From contig NZ_ACZV01000005.1 of assembly GCF_000176235.1 (NCBI RefSeq), positions 930,001-994,000 on the forward strand: a stretch of DNA of 64,000 nucleotides, given 5' to 3'. How positions within the stretch are numbered: position 1 is the first letter of the stretch; every line of letters starts with the position of its first letter. This stretch comes from Vibrio orientalis CIP 102891 = ATCC 33934. Lineage in GTDB: Bacteria; Pseudomonadota; Gammaproteobacteria; Enterobacterales; Vibrionaceae. Under the pieces are notes generated by a model. That model was not told the DNA's origin. It searched no databases and saw nothing but the letters and a program-made list of their open reading frames with translations. Shown in pieces: positions 53,040 through 61,301 of the stretch. The position numbers and the translations under genes were made by a program.

Positions 53040-54605
53040 ATGAGTAGTAAAATTTTTAAGATTTCAGCAGTTGCGGCTACAGTCGCAGCTTCTTTCGCAG
53101 CAAATGCTGCGTTATACAATGTATACAAGTATGACGATAGCTCAGCAGTGCAAACATATGGTGTTGCGATTTCACCAGTAACTGATTCAGGACAAACGAA
53201 CTGTTTCAGCGACACGTGTGATCAGCAAACGTCAGCCATTGCTTATGAAGGGAAGCGTTACCAAGAAGGCTTCCAATATCGCGACGAATCGCCATTCTTA
53301 GTGAACTTCGGTTTCGACTATATTGATTCCGGCGACAACATTTACGATAACTTTCGCTCGTACTGTTATAACTATCTAGGCTACACGGACTCTATTTGTG
53401 AGAACTGGGCAAATAGCCAGTATACTAATGGTTACGCAAACGAAGTCGGCGGCGATATCGACAATTCACGAGCTTATTTAGAAAACACAAGCGTAGCGGG
53501 TGACGGCAATGTAATTGTTAACAGTATAAATGCTGCCGGAAAGCCTGTAGGTAACTATCAGACTAATTCCCGCCGTAACACTGCTTACGCTGACTCTGAT
53601 ACCTTTACCGACGGTGATCGTTCTCGTGCATGGGCGCAGTATGATGATGGTTCAAATGTCTACACTGTTGGAAGTGTTTCAACTCAAAACGGTACTGGCG
53701 CTGATTACACATCAAAAGCGGCGATCTGGAAAGATGGCGTTGTAAATGAATTGGCTTGGGATAGTGCAGCCGTTCGTGACCGCGTAATGCCGCAAGGTAG
53801 CGCTCGTGATATTGCTCAAGTATCTAATAAATTCTACGCCGTTGGATATAACAGTGATGTTGAAGAGCGTTTACGCGCTAGCGTATTCTCTTCTTCAGAT
53901 GGTAGTACCTGGACATCAACGTTTGTCTCTGGCTTCGATGGTGGCGACCGTGACCTAGATAACTACCTGAACTCAACACTGACTGCTGTCAGTGAAAATG
54001 GTGTAGGGGTTGGTACTTATAAGCTGAGAGACGTAGTCAGTAACGGAGCATACAGTAACGGATTATTTTATGTCTCAGACGTCGCTAATCCAACTGCGAA
54101 AGTGTTCTCTGGCGATATCTTCTTTACTGGTGCAAATGGCTTAATCGGCGGCATTAACAAGTACGACGAAGTTGTTGGTTCGGTGGATTTTGAAACTCAC
54201 CGTGAAGTAGATGGTCAACCACGTGCGCAAAGAGCCTTTATCACTCAGCTAACGAGTAAAGCTCAAGCGCCACTTCAAGGCAAAGGTTGGTATCTTGATA
54301 ACCTTACCTATGGTAGCAACGCATTAGCATCAAACAACGATTACCGTATTATCCAAGCAGGTGATATCAACGATGCGGGTGTTATCGCGGCAACTGCATA
54401 CTATTGTGAAGGTGGCTACGCGAGTGACGCGATTGATGCTTCTTGTAGCGGCTCATCAAAACTTGTTGCTGTGAAATTAGTTCCAGTGACAGATCCTTCT
54501 ATTACAGAGCGACCTGTAGAGACCTCTACTGTAGAACGTAGTGGTGGTACGTTAGGGTTCTTTGCTCTGACACTTCTAGGTCTACTTGGGTTCCGTAGAA
54601 AATAG
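53040..54605 (+). CDS. DUF3466 secreted protein with GlyGly-CTERM sorting tail
   Basis: A 521-residue exported protein, family DUF3466, function unknown. The signal peptide is residues 1-23 (FKISAVAATVAASFAANA). The body has repeated short motifs of the AIWKDGVVNEL and DINDAGVIAATAYY kind. The C-terminus (ERSGGTLGFFALTLLGLLGF then RRK) is a GlyGly-CTERM tripartite tail: GG motif, membrane helix and basic end, the recognition signal for the intramembrane protease rhombosortase in bacteria with type II secretion. It follows uup by 6 bases, so it may be read from the same transcript, and ends in a terminator. Confidence 0.88.
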   Translation: MSSKIFKISAVAATVAASFAANAALYNVYKYDDSSAVQTYGVAISPVTDSGQTNCFSDTCDQQTSAIAYEGKRYQEGFQYRDESPFLVNFGFDYIDSGDNIYDNFRSYCYNYLGYTDSICENWANSQYTNGYANEVGGDIDNSRAYLENTSVAGDGNVIVNSINAAGKPVGNYQTNSRRNTAYADSDTFTDGDRSRAWAQYDDGSNVYTVGSVSTQNGTGADYTSKAAIWKDGVVNELAWDSAAVRDRVMPQGSARDIAQVSNKFYAVGYNSDVEERLRASVFSSSDGSTWTSTFVSGFDGGDRDLDNYLNSTLTAVSENGVGVGTYKLRDVVSNGAYSNGLFYVSDVANPTAKVFSGDIFFTGANGLIGGINKYDEVVGSVDFETHREVDGQPRAQRAFITQLTSKAQAPLQGKGWYLDNLTYGSNALASNNDYRIIQAGDINDAGVIAATAYYCEGGYASDAIDASCSGSSKLVAVKLVPVTDPSITERPVETSTVERSGGTLGFFALTLLGLLGFRRK

Positions 54606-54622
54606 GTTAAATATCCAACAAG

Positions 54623-54658
54623 GGCACAGGTTCACAGTTTTGAATCTGTGCCTTTTTT
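54623..54658 (+). terminator. Terminator of the DUF3466 gene
   Basis: GGCACAGGTTCA pairs with TGAATCTGTGCC (one G-T wobble), followed by eight T. Confidence 0.93.
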
Positions 54659-54810
54659 TTATCTTGAATAAAGCCACATTTTGATCGAATCTTAATCTAG
54701 AAGCCATAAAAGCTTCATGTCTATCACGTAACGCAAGCAACGAGATTGCTGGTGGAGTGATAGATTTAAGTAGTACGTTAAGAAAACATTTTATGTATGA
54801 GGACGACACT

Positions 54811-54984
54811 ATGAAGAGACAAAAGCGTGACCGCTTAGAAAGAGCTCAATCTCAAGGATATAAAGCGGGCCTTAATGGTCGCTCAATGGAGGCATGTCCA
54901 TACCAGCAGATGGATGCTCGATCTTATTGGCTTGGTGGTTGGCGCGATGCCAGGGAAGATAAACACTCTGGTCTCTACAAATAA
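54811..54984 (+). CDS. rmf: Ribosome modulation factor
   Basis: A 57-residue basic protein that dimerises 70S ribosomes into inactive 100S particles in stationary phase. MKRQKRDRLERAQSQGYKAG and CPYQQMDARSYWLGGWRDAR are the RMF signatures. The ATG at 54811 has GAGGA seven bases upstream. It lies between uup/DUF3466 and fabA, matching the E. coli neighbourhood (uup...rmf-fabA). Confidence 0.96.
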   Translation: MKRQKRDRLERAQSQGYKAGLNGRSMEACPYQQMDARSYWLGGWRDAREDKHSGLYK

Positions 54985-55013
54985 CACTCAATCCACATAC
55001 TTTGAAAGGATCT

Positions 55014-55032
55014 AGCCCCGAAAGGGGCTTTT
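55014..55032 (+). terminator. Terminator of rmf
   Basis: AGCCCC-GAAA-GGGGCT stem followed by TTT. Confidence 0.85.
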
Positions 55033-55042
55033 AAATGAACAC

Positions 55043-55060
55043 TTAATGCACTATAACTAA
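55043..55060. repeat. 18-bp repeat, copy 1
   Basis: TTAATGCACTATAACTAA, identical to 59796-59813. Both copies are intergenic. Confidence 0.7.
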
Positions 55061-55072
55061 ATATATTGGGAT

Positions 55073-55098
55073 AAAAAAAGCGACTAAAGTTAGTCGCT
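55073..55098 (-). terminator. Terminator of fabA
   Basis: AGCGACTAA / TTAGTCGCT stem with a tiny loop; on the minus strand seven T follow. Confidence 0.92.
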
Positions 55099-55115
55099 AT
55101 TCTTAAAAGTCTAAC

Positions 55116-55634
55116 TTAAAACGCTGACGTATCTTGGAAAAGACCAACTTTCAGGTCTTTCGCTACGTAGATTTCTTTGCCGTCAACAAGTACACGGCCA
55201 TCTGCAAGACCCATAACCAGTCTACGGTTAACAACGCGTTTCATGTGAATTTCGTAAGTTACTTTTTTCGCAGTAGGTAGGATCTGGCCAGTGAATTTGA
55301 CTTCGCCAACACCTAGTGCACGACCTTTACCTTTGCCGCCAACCCAGCCTAGGTAGAAACCAACAAGCTGCCACATTGCATCAAGGCCTAGACAGCCAGG
55401 CATTACTGGGTCACCAGGGAAGTGACAGTCAAAGAACCATAGGTCTGGAGTAATATCTAGTTCAGCTAAGATAAGACCCTTACCGTAATCGCCTTCTGTT
55501 TCTGACATCTTACTGATGCGATCCATCATTAGCATGTTTGGCGCTGGTAGCTGAGGGTAACCCGGGCCGAACAGTTCACCTTGGCTAGATGCTAGAAGAT
55601 CTTCACGGTTATAAGAATCACGTTTGTTTTGCAT
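55116..55634 (-). CDS. fabA: 3-hydroxydecanoyl-ACP dehydratase/isomerase FabA
   Basis: Dehydrates 3-hydroxydecanoyl-ACP and isomerises trans-2- to cis-3-decenoyl-ACP, the branch point of unsaturated fatty acid synthesis. The 172 residues (as in E. coli) include [26 protein letters not shown], with the catalytic histidine and aspartate, and [15 protein letters not shown]. The ATG at 55634 has GGAG nine bases upstream; the in-frame TTG two codons earlier is not needed. It ends at its own terminator and follows lonH on the same strand. Confidence 0.97.
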   Translation of the reverse strand: MQNKRDSYNREDLLASSQGELFGPGYPQLPAPNMLMMDRISKMSETEGDYGKGLILAELDITPDLWFFDCHFPGDPVMPGCLGLDAMWQLVGFYLGWVGGKGKGRALGVGEVKFTGQILPTAKKVTYEIHMKRVVNRRLVMGLADGRVLVDGKEIYVAKDLKVGLFQDTSAF

Positions 55635-55725
55635 TATCAATTACTCCAAATTTTGATAGGAGCATGTTAGTGAACACGTGTACGCTAAACAACTCCGATC
55701 AGTCCATTTTTTAATGATTTACGTC

Positions 55726-57372
55726 TTACATGAACCAGTTTTTGATTCGTTCCACAAAACCCGGTGGGTGTTCATGTCTTTCAAAGTTTTCAATACGTTG
55801 AGCGATCTTACTAATCACACTTTCTTCATCGTCGCCTCTAAACGGCTTACCCATAATGATAGGAATTGCTTCATCGACCGTTGATACCGACCAGATATGA
55901 AATTCATTCTTTTTAATGCTTTCCACGACATCTTTATGGAGGGCTAAATGTTTAAGGTTTGTTTTAGGTAAGATCACGCCTTGTTCGCCAGTAAAGCCTT
56001 GATGCTTACAAACGTGGTAGAAACCTTCGATTTTCTCATTCAATCCGCCTACCGCTTGTACTCGACCAAACTGGTCCACTGCGCCGGTAACGGCTATTTG
56101 TTGATTGATAGGGTATTCGGACAATGCACTCACAAAAGAGCAAAGCTCTGCCAGAGTTGCGCTGTCGCCATCTACTTCGCTGTATGATTGTTCAAACACG
56201 ACGGAAGCAGAATATGGTAGGGGCTCATCTAATTGTAGGGCGCTGCTGACGAAGGCTTGCATGATCATCATGCCTTTTGCGTGCAGGTTGCCACCAAGCT
56301 CGGCTTTGCGCTCTACATCAGAAATGTCACCATCACCGAAGTGGATAACACATGAAATACGTGCCGGTTCGCCATATGACATTGGGTGGCCGGGGACGTC
56401 AATAACTGTCAGACCATTGACTTGGCCAATGCATTCACCTTTGGTTTCAATGATGACTTGCCCATCGGTAATATCGGCTAGCGCACGCTCAGGTAAGTAG
56501 GCTTCTCGGTGATACTTGTTTTCCAACGCTTGGTCTAAGTCGAGTTCTGATATGAACTGTTGATTAGAGGTCAGTCGTGCTTCTTCAAATAGGGCTAAAT
56601 ACCAAAGCACCTCGATAGGCATGTAGTGCTGATCTTCAGTGTATCGAGCCCCAGCGTTCATAAGACGGTGAATTGCACCAAAGGTAGGTTGGGGCAGCTT
56701 ATAATGCTCAACCATCCAAGAAATGAACCCTAAGTACTGTTCGATAGTATTGTTATCAAGTGCAAGCTCTGTTTCAACTTCTGTAAAAAGTGCTAACCCG
56801 GTATAAAGCTCAGGTTCAAGGTATTCGAAGTCTGCAATTTGGTGTCTGTCACCAACCAGTACGACTTTAATATCATATTTAGTCGATGGTTCATCGAGAG
56901 CGATGAATTTGGTATTTGCATTTACTGGATTGACAACCTGTCCCAACAGTACCGACCTTAACACTTGCCAACTGGCAGGGTTAGCAAGCAGGAGTGTCGC
57001 TGGAATAACCAAATAACCACCGTTGGCTTTATCAAATAACCCTGAGACTTTGGTGACAATGTCACCTTTTTCGTCACATATGTAAGAGCCGAGAAGTGAT
57101 GTGATATTCAATGACTCAGTGGTTACACATGGCTTGGCGGAATCAAGAGCACTCAACCCATCTTTAATTAAGTTGCGATAGAAAGCATTATCGATAGAAT
57201 TTATAACCAGCAGGCGGCTATATCCTGCGAGCTTTGTAAACGTATCTAAAGATTGTTTCAGACGAGGCTGAATGTCGAAAAAATTGACTAGGCTTAGCTC
57301 AGAAAATCTTTGAATTTTCGCATCGTAGCGAGAATATTGAGGGGTAACAGCGTGCCAGCTTTCTTGGTTCAT
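55726..57372 (-). CDS. Lon-like Ser-Lys protease LonH (YcbZ)
   Basis: A 548-residue protein with a C-terminal Lon protease domain: VDGDSATLAELCSFVSAL holds the catalytic serine and VGGLNEKIEGFY the lysine of the dyad. The N-terminal half lacks a recognisable Walker A motif, so the ATPase part is degenerate, as in E. coli YcbZ/LonH. The substrate is unknown. It lies between fabA and matP, as in E. coli, and is divergent from matP. A matS site lies in its N-terminal coding region. Confidence 0.92.
   Translation of the reverse strand: MNQESWHAVTPQYSRYDAKIQRFSELSLVNFFDIQPRLKQSLDTFTKLAGYSRLLVINSIDNAFYRNLIKDGLSALDSAKPCVTTESLNITSLLGSYICDEKGDIVTKVSGLFDKANGGYLVIPATLLLANPASWQVLRSVLLGQVVNPVNANTKFIALDEPSTKYDIKVVLVGDRHQIADFEYLEPELYTGLALFTEVETELALDNNTIEQYLGFISWMVEHYKLPQPTFGAIHRLMNAGARYTEDQHYMPIEVLWYLALFEEARLTSNQQFISELDLDQALENKYHREAYLPERALADITDGQVIIETKGECIGQVNGLTVIDVPGHPMSYGEPARISCVIHFGDGDISDVERKAELGGNLHAKGMMIMQAFVSSALQLDEPLPYSASVVFEQSYSEVDGDSATLAELCSFVSALSEYPINQQIAVTGAVDQFGRVQAVGGLNEKIEGFYHVCKHQGFTGEQGVILPKTNLKHLALHKDVVESIKKNEFHIWSVSTVDEAIPIIMGKPFRGDDEESVISKIAQRIENFERHEHPPGFVERIKNWFM
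57053..57065. other. matS site 3, inside lonH, near matP
   Basis: GTGACAATGTCAC, a perfect match to GTGACRNYGTCAC, 477 bases from the matP start codon. Confidence 0.85.
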
Positions 57373-57433
57373 TGAATCAAATCATGTGCTTTAATTGGAC
57401 GCAAAGTATATAGAAAAACTGATGTAGTATATA

Positions 57434-57448
57434 TAGATAATTTATCTA
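57434..57448. repeat. 15-bp palindrome in the lonH/matP divergent region
   Basis: TAGATAATTTATCTA, symmetric about a central T. It is a candidate operator. Confidence 0.5.
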
Positions 57449-57483
57449 ATGATCTTGATCTCTTTTCGAATACAATAGGGATT

Positions 57484-57501
57484 GTAAGTTATGTTACTTA
57501 C
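57484..57501. repeat. Inverted repeat in the lonH/matP divergent region
   Basis: GTAAGT-N6-ACTTAC, perfect arms; a candidate operator 40 bases before matP. Confidence 0.45.
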
Positions 57502-57502
57502 G

Positions 57503-57515
57503 GTTACGCTGTCAC
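57503..57515. promoter_or_regulatory. Near-consensus matS upstream of matP
   Basis: GTTACGCTGTCAC differs from GTGACRNYGTCAC at one position and lies 26 bases before the matP ATG. Confidence 0.4.
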
Positions 57516-57541
57516 TCTAACGTATATTAAATGGCCTTGAA

Positions 57542-57988
57542 ATGAAATATCAGCAGCTTGAAAATCTTGAATGTGGTTGGAAATGGACTTACTTAGTCAA
57601 TAAATGGAAAGCTGGTGAATCTATTACTTGCCACATTGATACGAGTGAGGCTGATACTGCAGTCGCTGAACTGAGAAAAATAGAGCACGAGCCGACCCGA
57701 GTTCTTGAGTGGATTGAAAACCATATGGCTCCTGAGCTCGATAATAAGCTTAAACAGGCTATTCGTGCTAAACGTAAGCGCCACTTTAATGCAGAGCAGA
57801 TCCACACGAAGAAGAAATCGATTGATCTTGATTATCGTGTCTGGGAGAAGCTGTCACACCGTGCCAATGAGTTGGGGTGTACACTTTCTGATGCGATTGA
57901 ATATTTGCTTTCAGAAGCGTCGAGAAGCGAGAAAGCAAGTAAAGCGGTAACTAGCTTAAAAGAAGATTTGAGTAAATTGCTTGATTAA
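57542..57988 (+). CDS. matP: Terminus macrodomain organiser MatP
   Basis: DNA-binding protein that recognises matS sites, condenses the Ter region and links it to the divisome through ZapB. The 148 residues begin MKYQQLENLECGWKWTYLV as in E. coli MatP (150 residues), with the four-helix N-terminal bundle, then RAKRKRHFNAEQIHTKKKSIDLDYRVWEKL, which forms the ribbon-helix-helix DNA-binding domain, and a C-terminal coiled coil (SRSEKASKAVTSLKEDLSKLL) for tetramerisation. It is flanked by perfect matS sites. The DUF3634 gene follows by 14 bases. Confidence 0.97.
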   Translation: MKYQQLENLECGWKWTYLVNKWKAGESITCHIDTSEADTAVAELRKIEHEPTRVLEWIENHMAPELDNKLKQAIRAKRKRHFNAEQIHTKKKSIDLDYRVWEKLSHRANELGCTLSDAIEYLLSEASRSEKASKAVTSLKEDLSKLLD

Positions 57989-58002
57989 CGTTAGGGGATG
58001 TC

Positions 58003-58317
58003 ATGATGCTTTATGTGATTTTGATTGCTGCAATTCTTATATTTTGGTTGGTTGCTATTGACCGACCTATTCTGAAGGTGGCGTTCGTAGACGGAAAAAT
58101 TGTCAAAGAGAAAGGGCACTTTCCAGCTAGCTTTCGTCATAACGTGTTAGAAATTGCGCATCGCACGCCTTTCAGTGGCGAATTAAAAGTGTACCAACAG
58201 CGCTCAGGTACAAAGCTTGTTATGTCGAAAGAGATCAATAAATCAGTTCAACAACGAATTCGCAATGTATTCCCGTTTCAAGGTTTCCGCTCTAAGGGCA
58301 ATAAAAAGTCAAACTAA
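58003..58317 (+). CDS. DUF3634 family membrane-anchored protein
   Basis: A 104-residue protein with an N-terminal membrane helix (LYVILIAAILIFWLVAI) and a short cytosolic or periplasmic domain containing KVAFVDGKIVKEKGHFPASFRHNVLEIAH and FSGELKVYQQRSGTKLVMSKEI. It fits DUF3634, a family of unknown function in Vibrio and relatives. It follows matP closely and is probably co-transcribed; AGGGGATG precedes the ATG. Confidence 0.85.
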   Translation: MMLYVILIAAILIFWLVAIDRPILKVAFVDGKIVKEKGHFPASFRHNVLEIAHRTPFSGELKVYQQRSGTKLVMSKEINKSVQQRIRNVFPFQGFRSKGNKKSN

Positions 58318-58541
58318 GAAGCTTGTCAATTTCCCGTTTCTCTCCTAAATTCTTAGAAGTTAATGGCTAGAAAATTTGCTTGTCATCAGAGCTAATCATG
58401 ATGACTAAACAGGCTTATTTTTCCATACTAAAGCTCCCTTCGTGTTTGTGCTGATGACACCAAGGTCAATCTACTCGCAATCAAGTTGTCCGTACGGACT
58501 ATCGATACAAATACAGTCGTCTACACGTTATCTAACATTAT

Positions 58542-59774
58542 ATGGTTATGCAAAGTTCTCTCACTACAAATAAGAATTACAACCAAGAAGCTGTTGACCT
58601 TGCACGCAAAATATCTCTCTTAACAAAAGAGCGCCATGCCAAGTGGTTAGTCAGTTTAAAATACTTACTCGATCAATCCGATGTTGATGGTGTATTGAGT
58701 CGACAGAGTGAGTTTTGTGACAGTGTAATTCTAAACGAGAAAGAGCGAATTACGGATAATCAGCGCCTACTACTCGAATGTGAAAGTTCACGAGTTCAAG
58801 AGCGTAGGCAAGCAATTGAAGAAAGACAAAAGATTCATAGTTTTGTTATTGATGATGTCGCAGCCTATGCACAAGAAAAAATTTTCGAGAAGCTCGCGTC
58901 TTTACCGGTAAACAAACTTTTCAACCGTTTTCCAGACTTTAGCCATTTTATGAGTATCGCTTACTCGCCATCACTCACTTATACAAAACTGTCGGTGTTA
59001 ACCACCAATGATACTCAACTGAAATCGGAAGTGATTGAACTAGCGAACAATCCCAAGTTTTGTGAACGCATTGGTAAATCTGCACGCAACCTTCAAGATC
59101 CCAAGATAGCAATTGGTACGCTTGGAATTGAAAACTCAAGTTTGCTGTTTCCGATTCTTATGGCGAGGCGTCTACTGAGATGGCAAGACAAGCCAACCAA
59201 AAATATAGCCCCTAAGCTATGGCAATACTTAATACTGACGGCCAATGTGACGCGATTAAGGCTAGAGCAGGGCAATGCTAAGAACCCTGAGCAAGGCGTA
59301 CTTCTTGGTGTATTAAGAACGTTAAGCCATTTTGCCGTCGTCAACCATTTTACTCAGCTCTATGAAGACGCATTAGTCGATAAAATGCAGTACTACCGTG
59401 AAAACAACATGCGCGATCAATATTACTCATGCGCAGATGTCACACCAAATCTAAGTATTATCCCGAAACTGATTGTCGAGCTAGAACATACACTGACACA
59501 AAAGATAGTTGATGCTCTGGATTGGGGCCCGCAGACTCTTCACTTGAAGGTAGCCTTACAAGAAGATTTGGATCAAGTGCCTATTCTTGAAAGAAGCGAG
59601 GCCGGTGTGGCTCTGGCTCAAGCGCAAGCTTATGCTATTTACGATGCGTTGGAACGCAGTGATGTGTTTGTCGAGAAACATAAACCGTTCTGGTTTGCTA
59701 ACGTTCAGATGTCTGCGGAGTCTATTCAACAAATTTGCGCTAAGCAACCTGGTAAAGTGGAGTTAAGCCAGTAA
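58542..59774 (+). CDS. HDOD-like domain protein, function unknown
   Basis: A 410-residue soluble protein. A segment near residues 165-215 (SEVIELANNPKFCERIGKSARNLQDPKIAIGTLGIENSSLLFPIL) has the helix pattern of HDOD domains, which are found in signalling proteins, but the match is weak and the conserved HD-type metal residues are not evident. The N-terminus is a charged helix (residues 70-110). No signal or membrane segment is seen. There is no strong ribosome site; ATG codons at 58542 and 58548 are both possible. Confidence 0.7.
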   Translation: MVMQSSLTTNKNYNQEAVDLARKISLLTKERHAKWLVSLKYLLDQSDVDGVLSRQSEFCDSVILNEKERITDNQRLLLECESSRVQERRQAIEERQKIHSFVIDDVAAYAQEKIFEKLASLPVNKLFNRFPDFSHFMSIAYSPSLTYTKLSVLTTNDTQLKSEVIELANNPKFCERIGKSARNLQDPKIAIGTLGIENSSLLFPILMARRLLRWQDKPTKNIAPKLWQYLILTANVTRLRLEQGNAKNPEQGVLLGVLRTLSHFAVVNHFTQLYEDALVDKMQYYRENNMRDQYYSCADVTPNLSIIPKLIVELEHTLTQKIVDALDWGPQTLHLKVALQEDLDQVPILERSEAGVALAQAQAYAIYDALERSDVFVEKHKPFWFANVQMSAESIQQICAKQPGKVELSQ

Positions 59775-59795
59775 TAACGGGTTAGTCGTGGGTAT

Positions 59796-59813
59796 TTAAT
59801 GCACTATAACTAA
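59796..59813. repeat. 18-bp repeat, copy 2
   Basis: TTAATGCACTATAACTAA, identical to 55043-55060, in the spacer after the HDOD-like gene. Confidence 0.7.
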
Positions 59814-60036
59814 GTAATGTGATGGATTTTAATACATCAAACAGTGCGAAAACTCTTAGCTCAAGTAGTCATTTTTCTAACCAATTCTAGCAGTAACAAA
59901 CTACCTGGCATAATCTAACAATTATTCAGTGACTTAATATGGTTTGAATGTAACTAATAGACTAGTATCTCCTTGCTTTTGGATAGGCATATTGCAGCCG
60001 ATTGCTATTATGTACTTTTACGGAAATCAGAAACTT

Positions 60037-60633
60037 ATGGATGAAAATAGTCAAATATGGCGTCAGTACTACGAAAAGGCACGATCTCGACCACACTTAA
60101 AGCGTACTGAGCTTGCAGTCCGACTCAACGAATCAGACCTCAAAGTAGCCACGGATGTTGGTTGTGGAACAGGTAGCGATATCGAGTATCTAGAACAACA
60201 GGGTTTTCAAGTTCATGGCTTCGATATTAATCCTGATTCCGTCGCTATTTGTAGAGACCGATTTAAGTCAAAGTCATTAGTGGATATCGTAGAGTCTTCG
60301 TTTGAGTCGTTCGACTACCCAAAATCTGCTGTAGTAATCGCAAACTCAAGCTTATTCTTCGTTGACCCAGACCAATTTGAAGCGACCTGGAGCAGAATTA
60401 AATCTTCCATTGAAATCGGAGGGGTGTTTGCAGGGGACTTCATGGGGTTTAAAGATAGCTGGGCTAAAAACTATCGAAGCCCAACAACAACTTTATCGGA
60501 ATCAGAGGTAAAGGCTTTGCTCTCTGACTTTGAAATTGTCAGGTTCTTTGAGCGTGATGAAAACGCTAAAACTTCATTGGGTAGAATAAAGCATTGGCAT
60601 ACATATTCCGTGGTCGCTGTGAAACGGACATAA
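60037..60633 (+). CDS. Class I SAM-dependent methyltransferase
   Basis: A 198-residue methyltransferase with motif I VATDVGCGTGSDIEYL, the following acidic VHGFDINPDS and a motif IV region AVVIANSSLFF. It resembles TehB/UbiE-type small-molecule methyltransferases; the substrate is unknown. I place the start at the ATG at 60037 (MDENSQIWRQYYEKA), because the upstream 31 codons look unrelated to the fold; no ribosome site is strong, and an ATG at 60010 is an alternative. It is isolated, with over 400 bases of non-coding DNA after it. Confidence 0.85.
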   Translation: MDENSQIWRQYYEKARSRPHLKRTELAVRLNESDLKVATDVGCGTGSDIEYLEQQGFQVHGFDINPDSVAICRDRFKSKSLVDIVESSFESFDYPKSAVVIANSSLFFVDPDQFEATWSRIKSSIEIGGVFAGDFMGFKDSWAKNYRSPTTTLSESEVKALLSDFEIVRFFERDENAKTSLGRIKHWHTYSVVAVKRT

Positions 60634-61301
60634 AAACGTTGAACGATAAAGATGGCACTTGATTGCGTAGGAGTAATCTGTTGCTTGATTAGGGGCAAAC
60701 TCGGGATTTCAAGTGTGACCGCGTAACCTTATTATTTGGCAATGTCGACATGACGCTCATCGAGCGGTAAATACCATGAGATTTAGGCTGCAATAAATTT
60801 CTGTTATCGGCGTGATCGGATGATAGCCAACCATCCAACGTTTAACCATGATCGGTTCTACGTGAAAAACGTGAATACGATTGGGGAATTTCGATTCATT
60901 GTGCTTAACAGTCAAAAGCCATTGAGTAGACTCGTGACATAGTTAAGACTCAACTTACGCAAACAAAATAAGAAAAGCGATAAACAGACCGACACAGTAA
61001 AAATTAATTCTTATTGTTGGAGTAATTAAACGCAGTTTGGAAGCAAACCAACTGTCAGGAATCAAAATAATGACATTTTCCAGGAAAGCCAAGCCGTTGA
61101 TAAACCTAGTAAAATACCATCACCAAGTGCGCATTATGTATCTTATGTTAAATGGGGTTTATGGAACTCATATATTAGTCTCATCGGTTGCTCCTCTTCT
61201 TTCGATTGGCATAGAATCATTCAACATAATTGATTTACCATAAAATACCTAATAAACAGTATTTATAATCTGACGATTCTAATACTGTTTATTAATGGTT
61301 T
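60634..61301. other. Gene-poor region
   Basis: About 670 bases with no gene I can support. A plus-strand frame at 61070-61243 (57 codons, AGGA upstream) is possible but unrecognised. The left part shows minus-strand coding-like stretches broken by stops, perhaps a decayed gene. The right end carries a large inverted repeat. Confidence 0.5.
61251..61293 (-). terminator. Large inverted repeat, probable terminator of the hydrolase gene
   Basis: Perfect 13-bp arms AATAAACAGTATT / AATACTGTTTATT with a 17-base loop, just past the stop of the minus-strand gene. The stem is AT-rich and only a loose T-rich tract follows. Confidence 0.55.

Noticed and set aside
55043..59813. The two 18-bp repeats as attachment sites of a mobile element
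   Set aside because: The interval between them holds conserved core genes (fabA, lonH, matP) in ancestral order and no integrase or transposase.
61070..61243. 57-codon plus-strand frame before the hydrolase gene
   Set aside because: There is an AGGA upstream but the spacing is long, the product is unrecognised, and the region looks non-coding overall.
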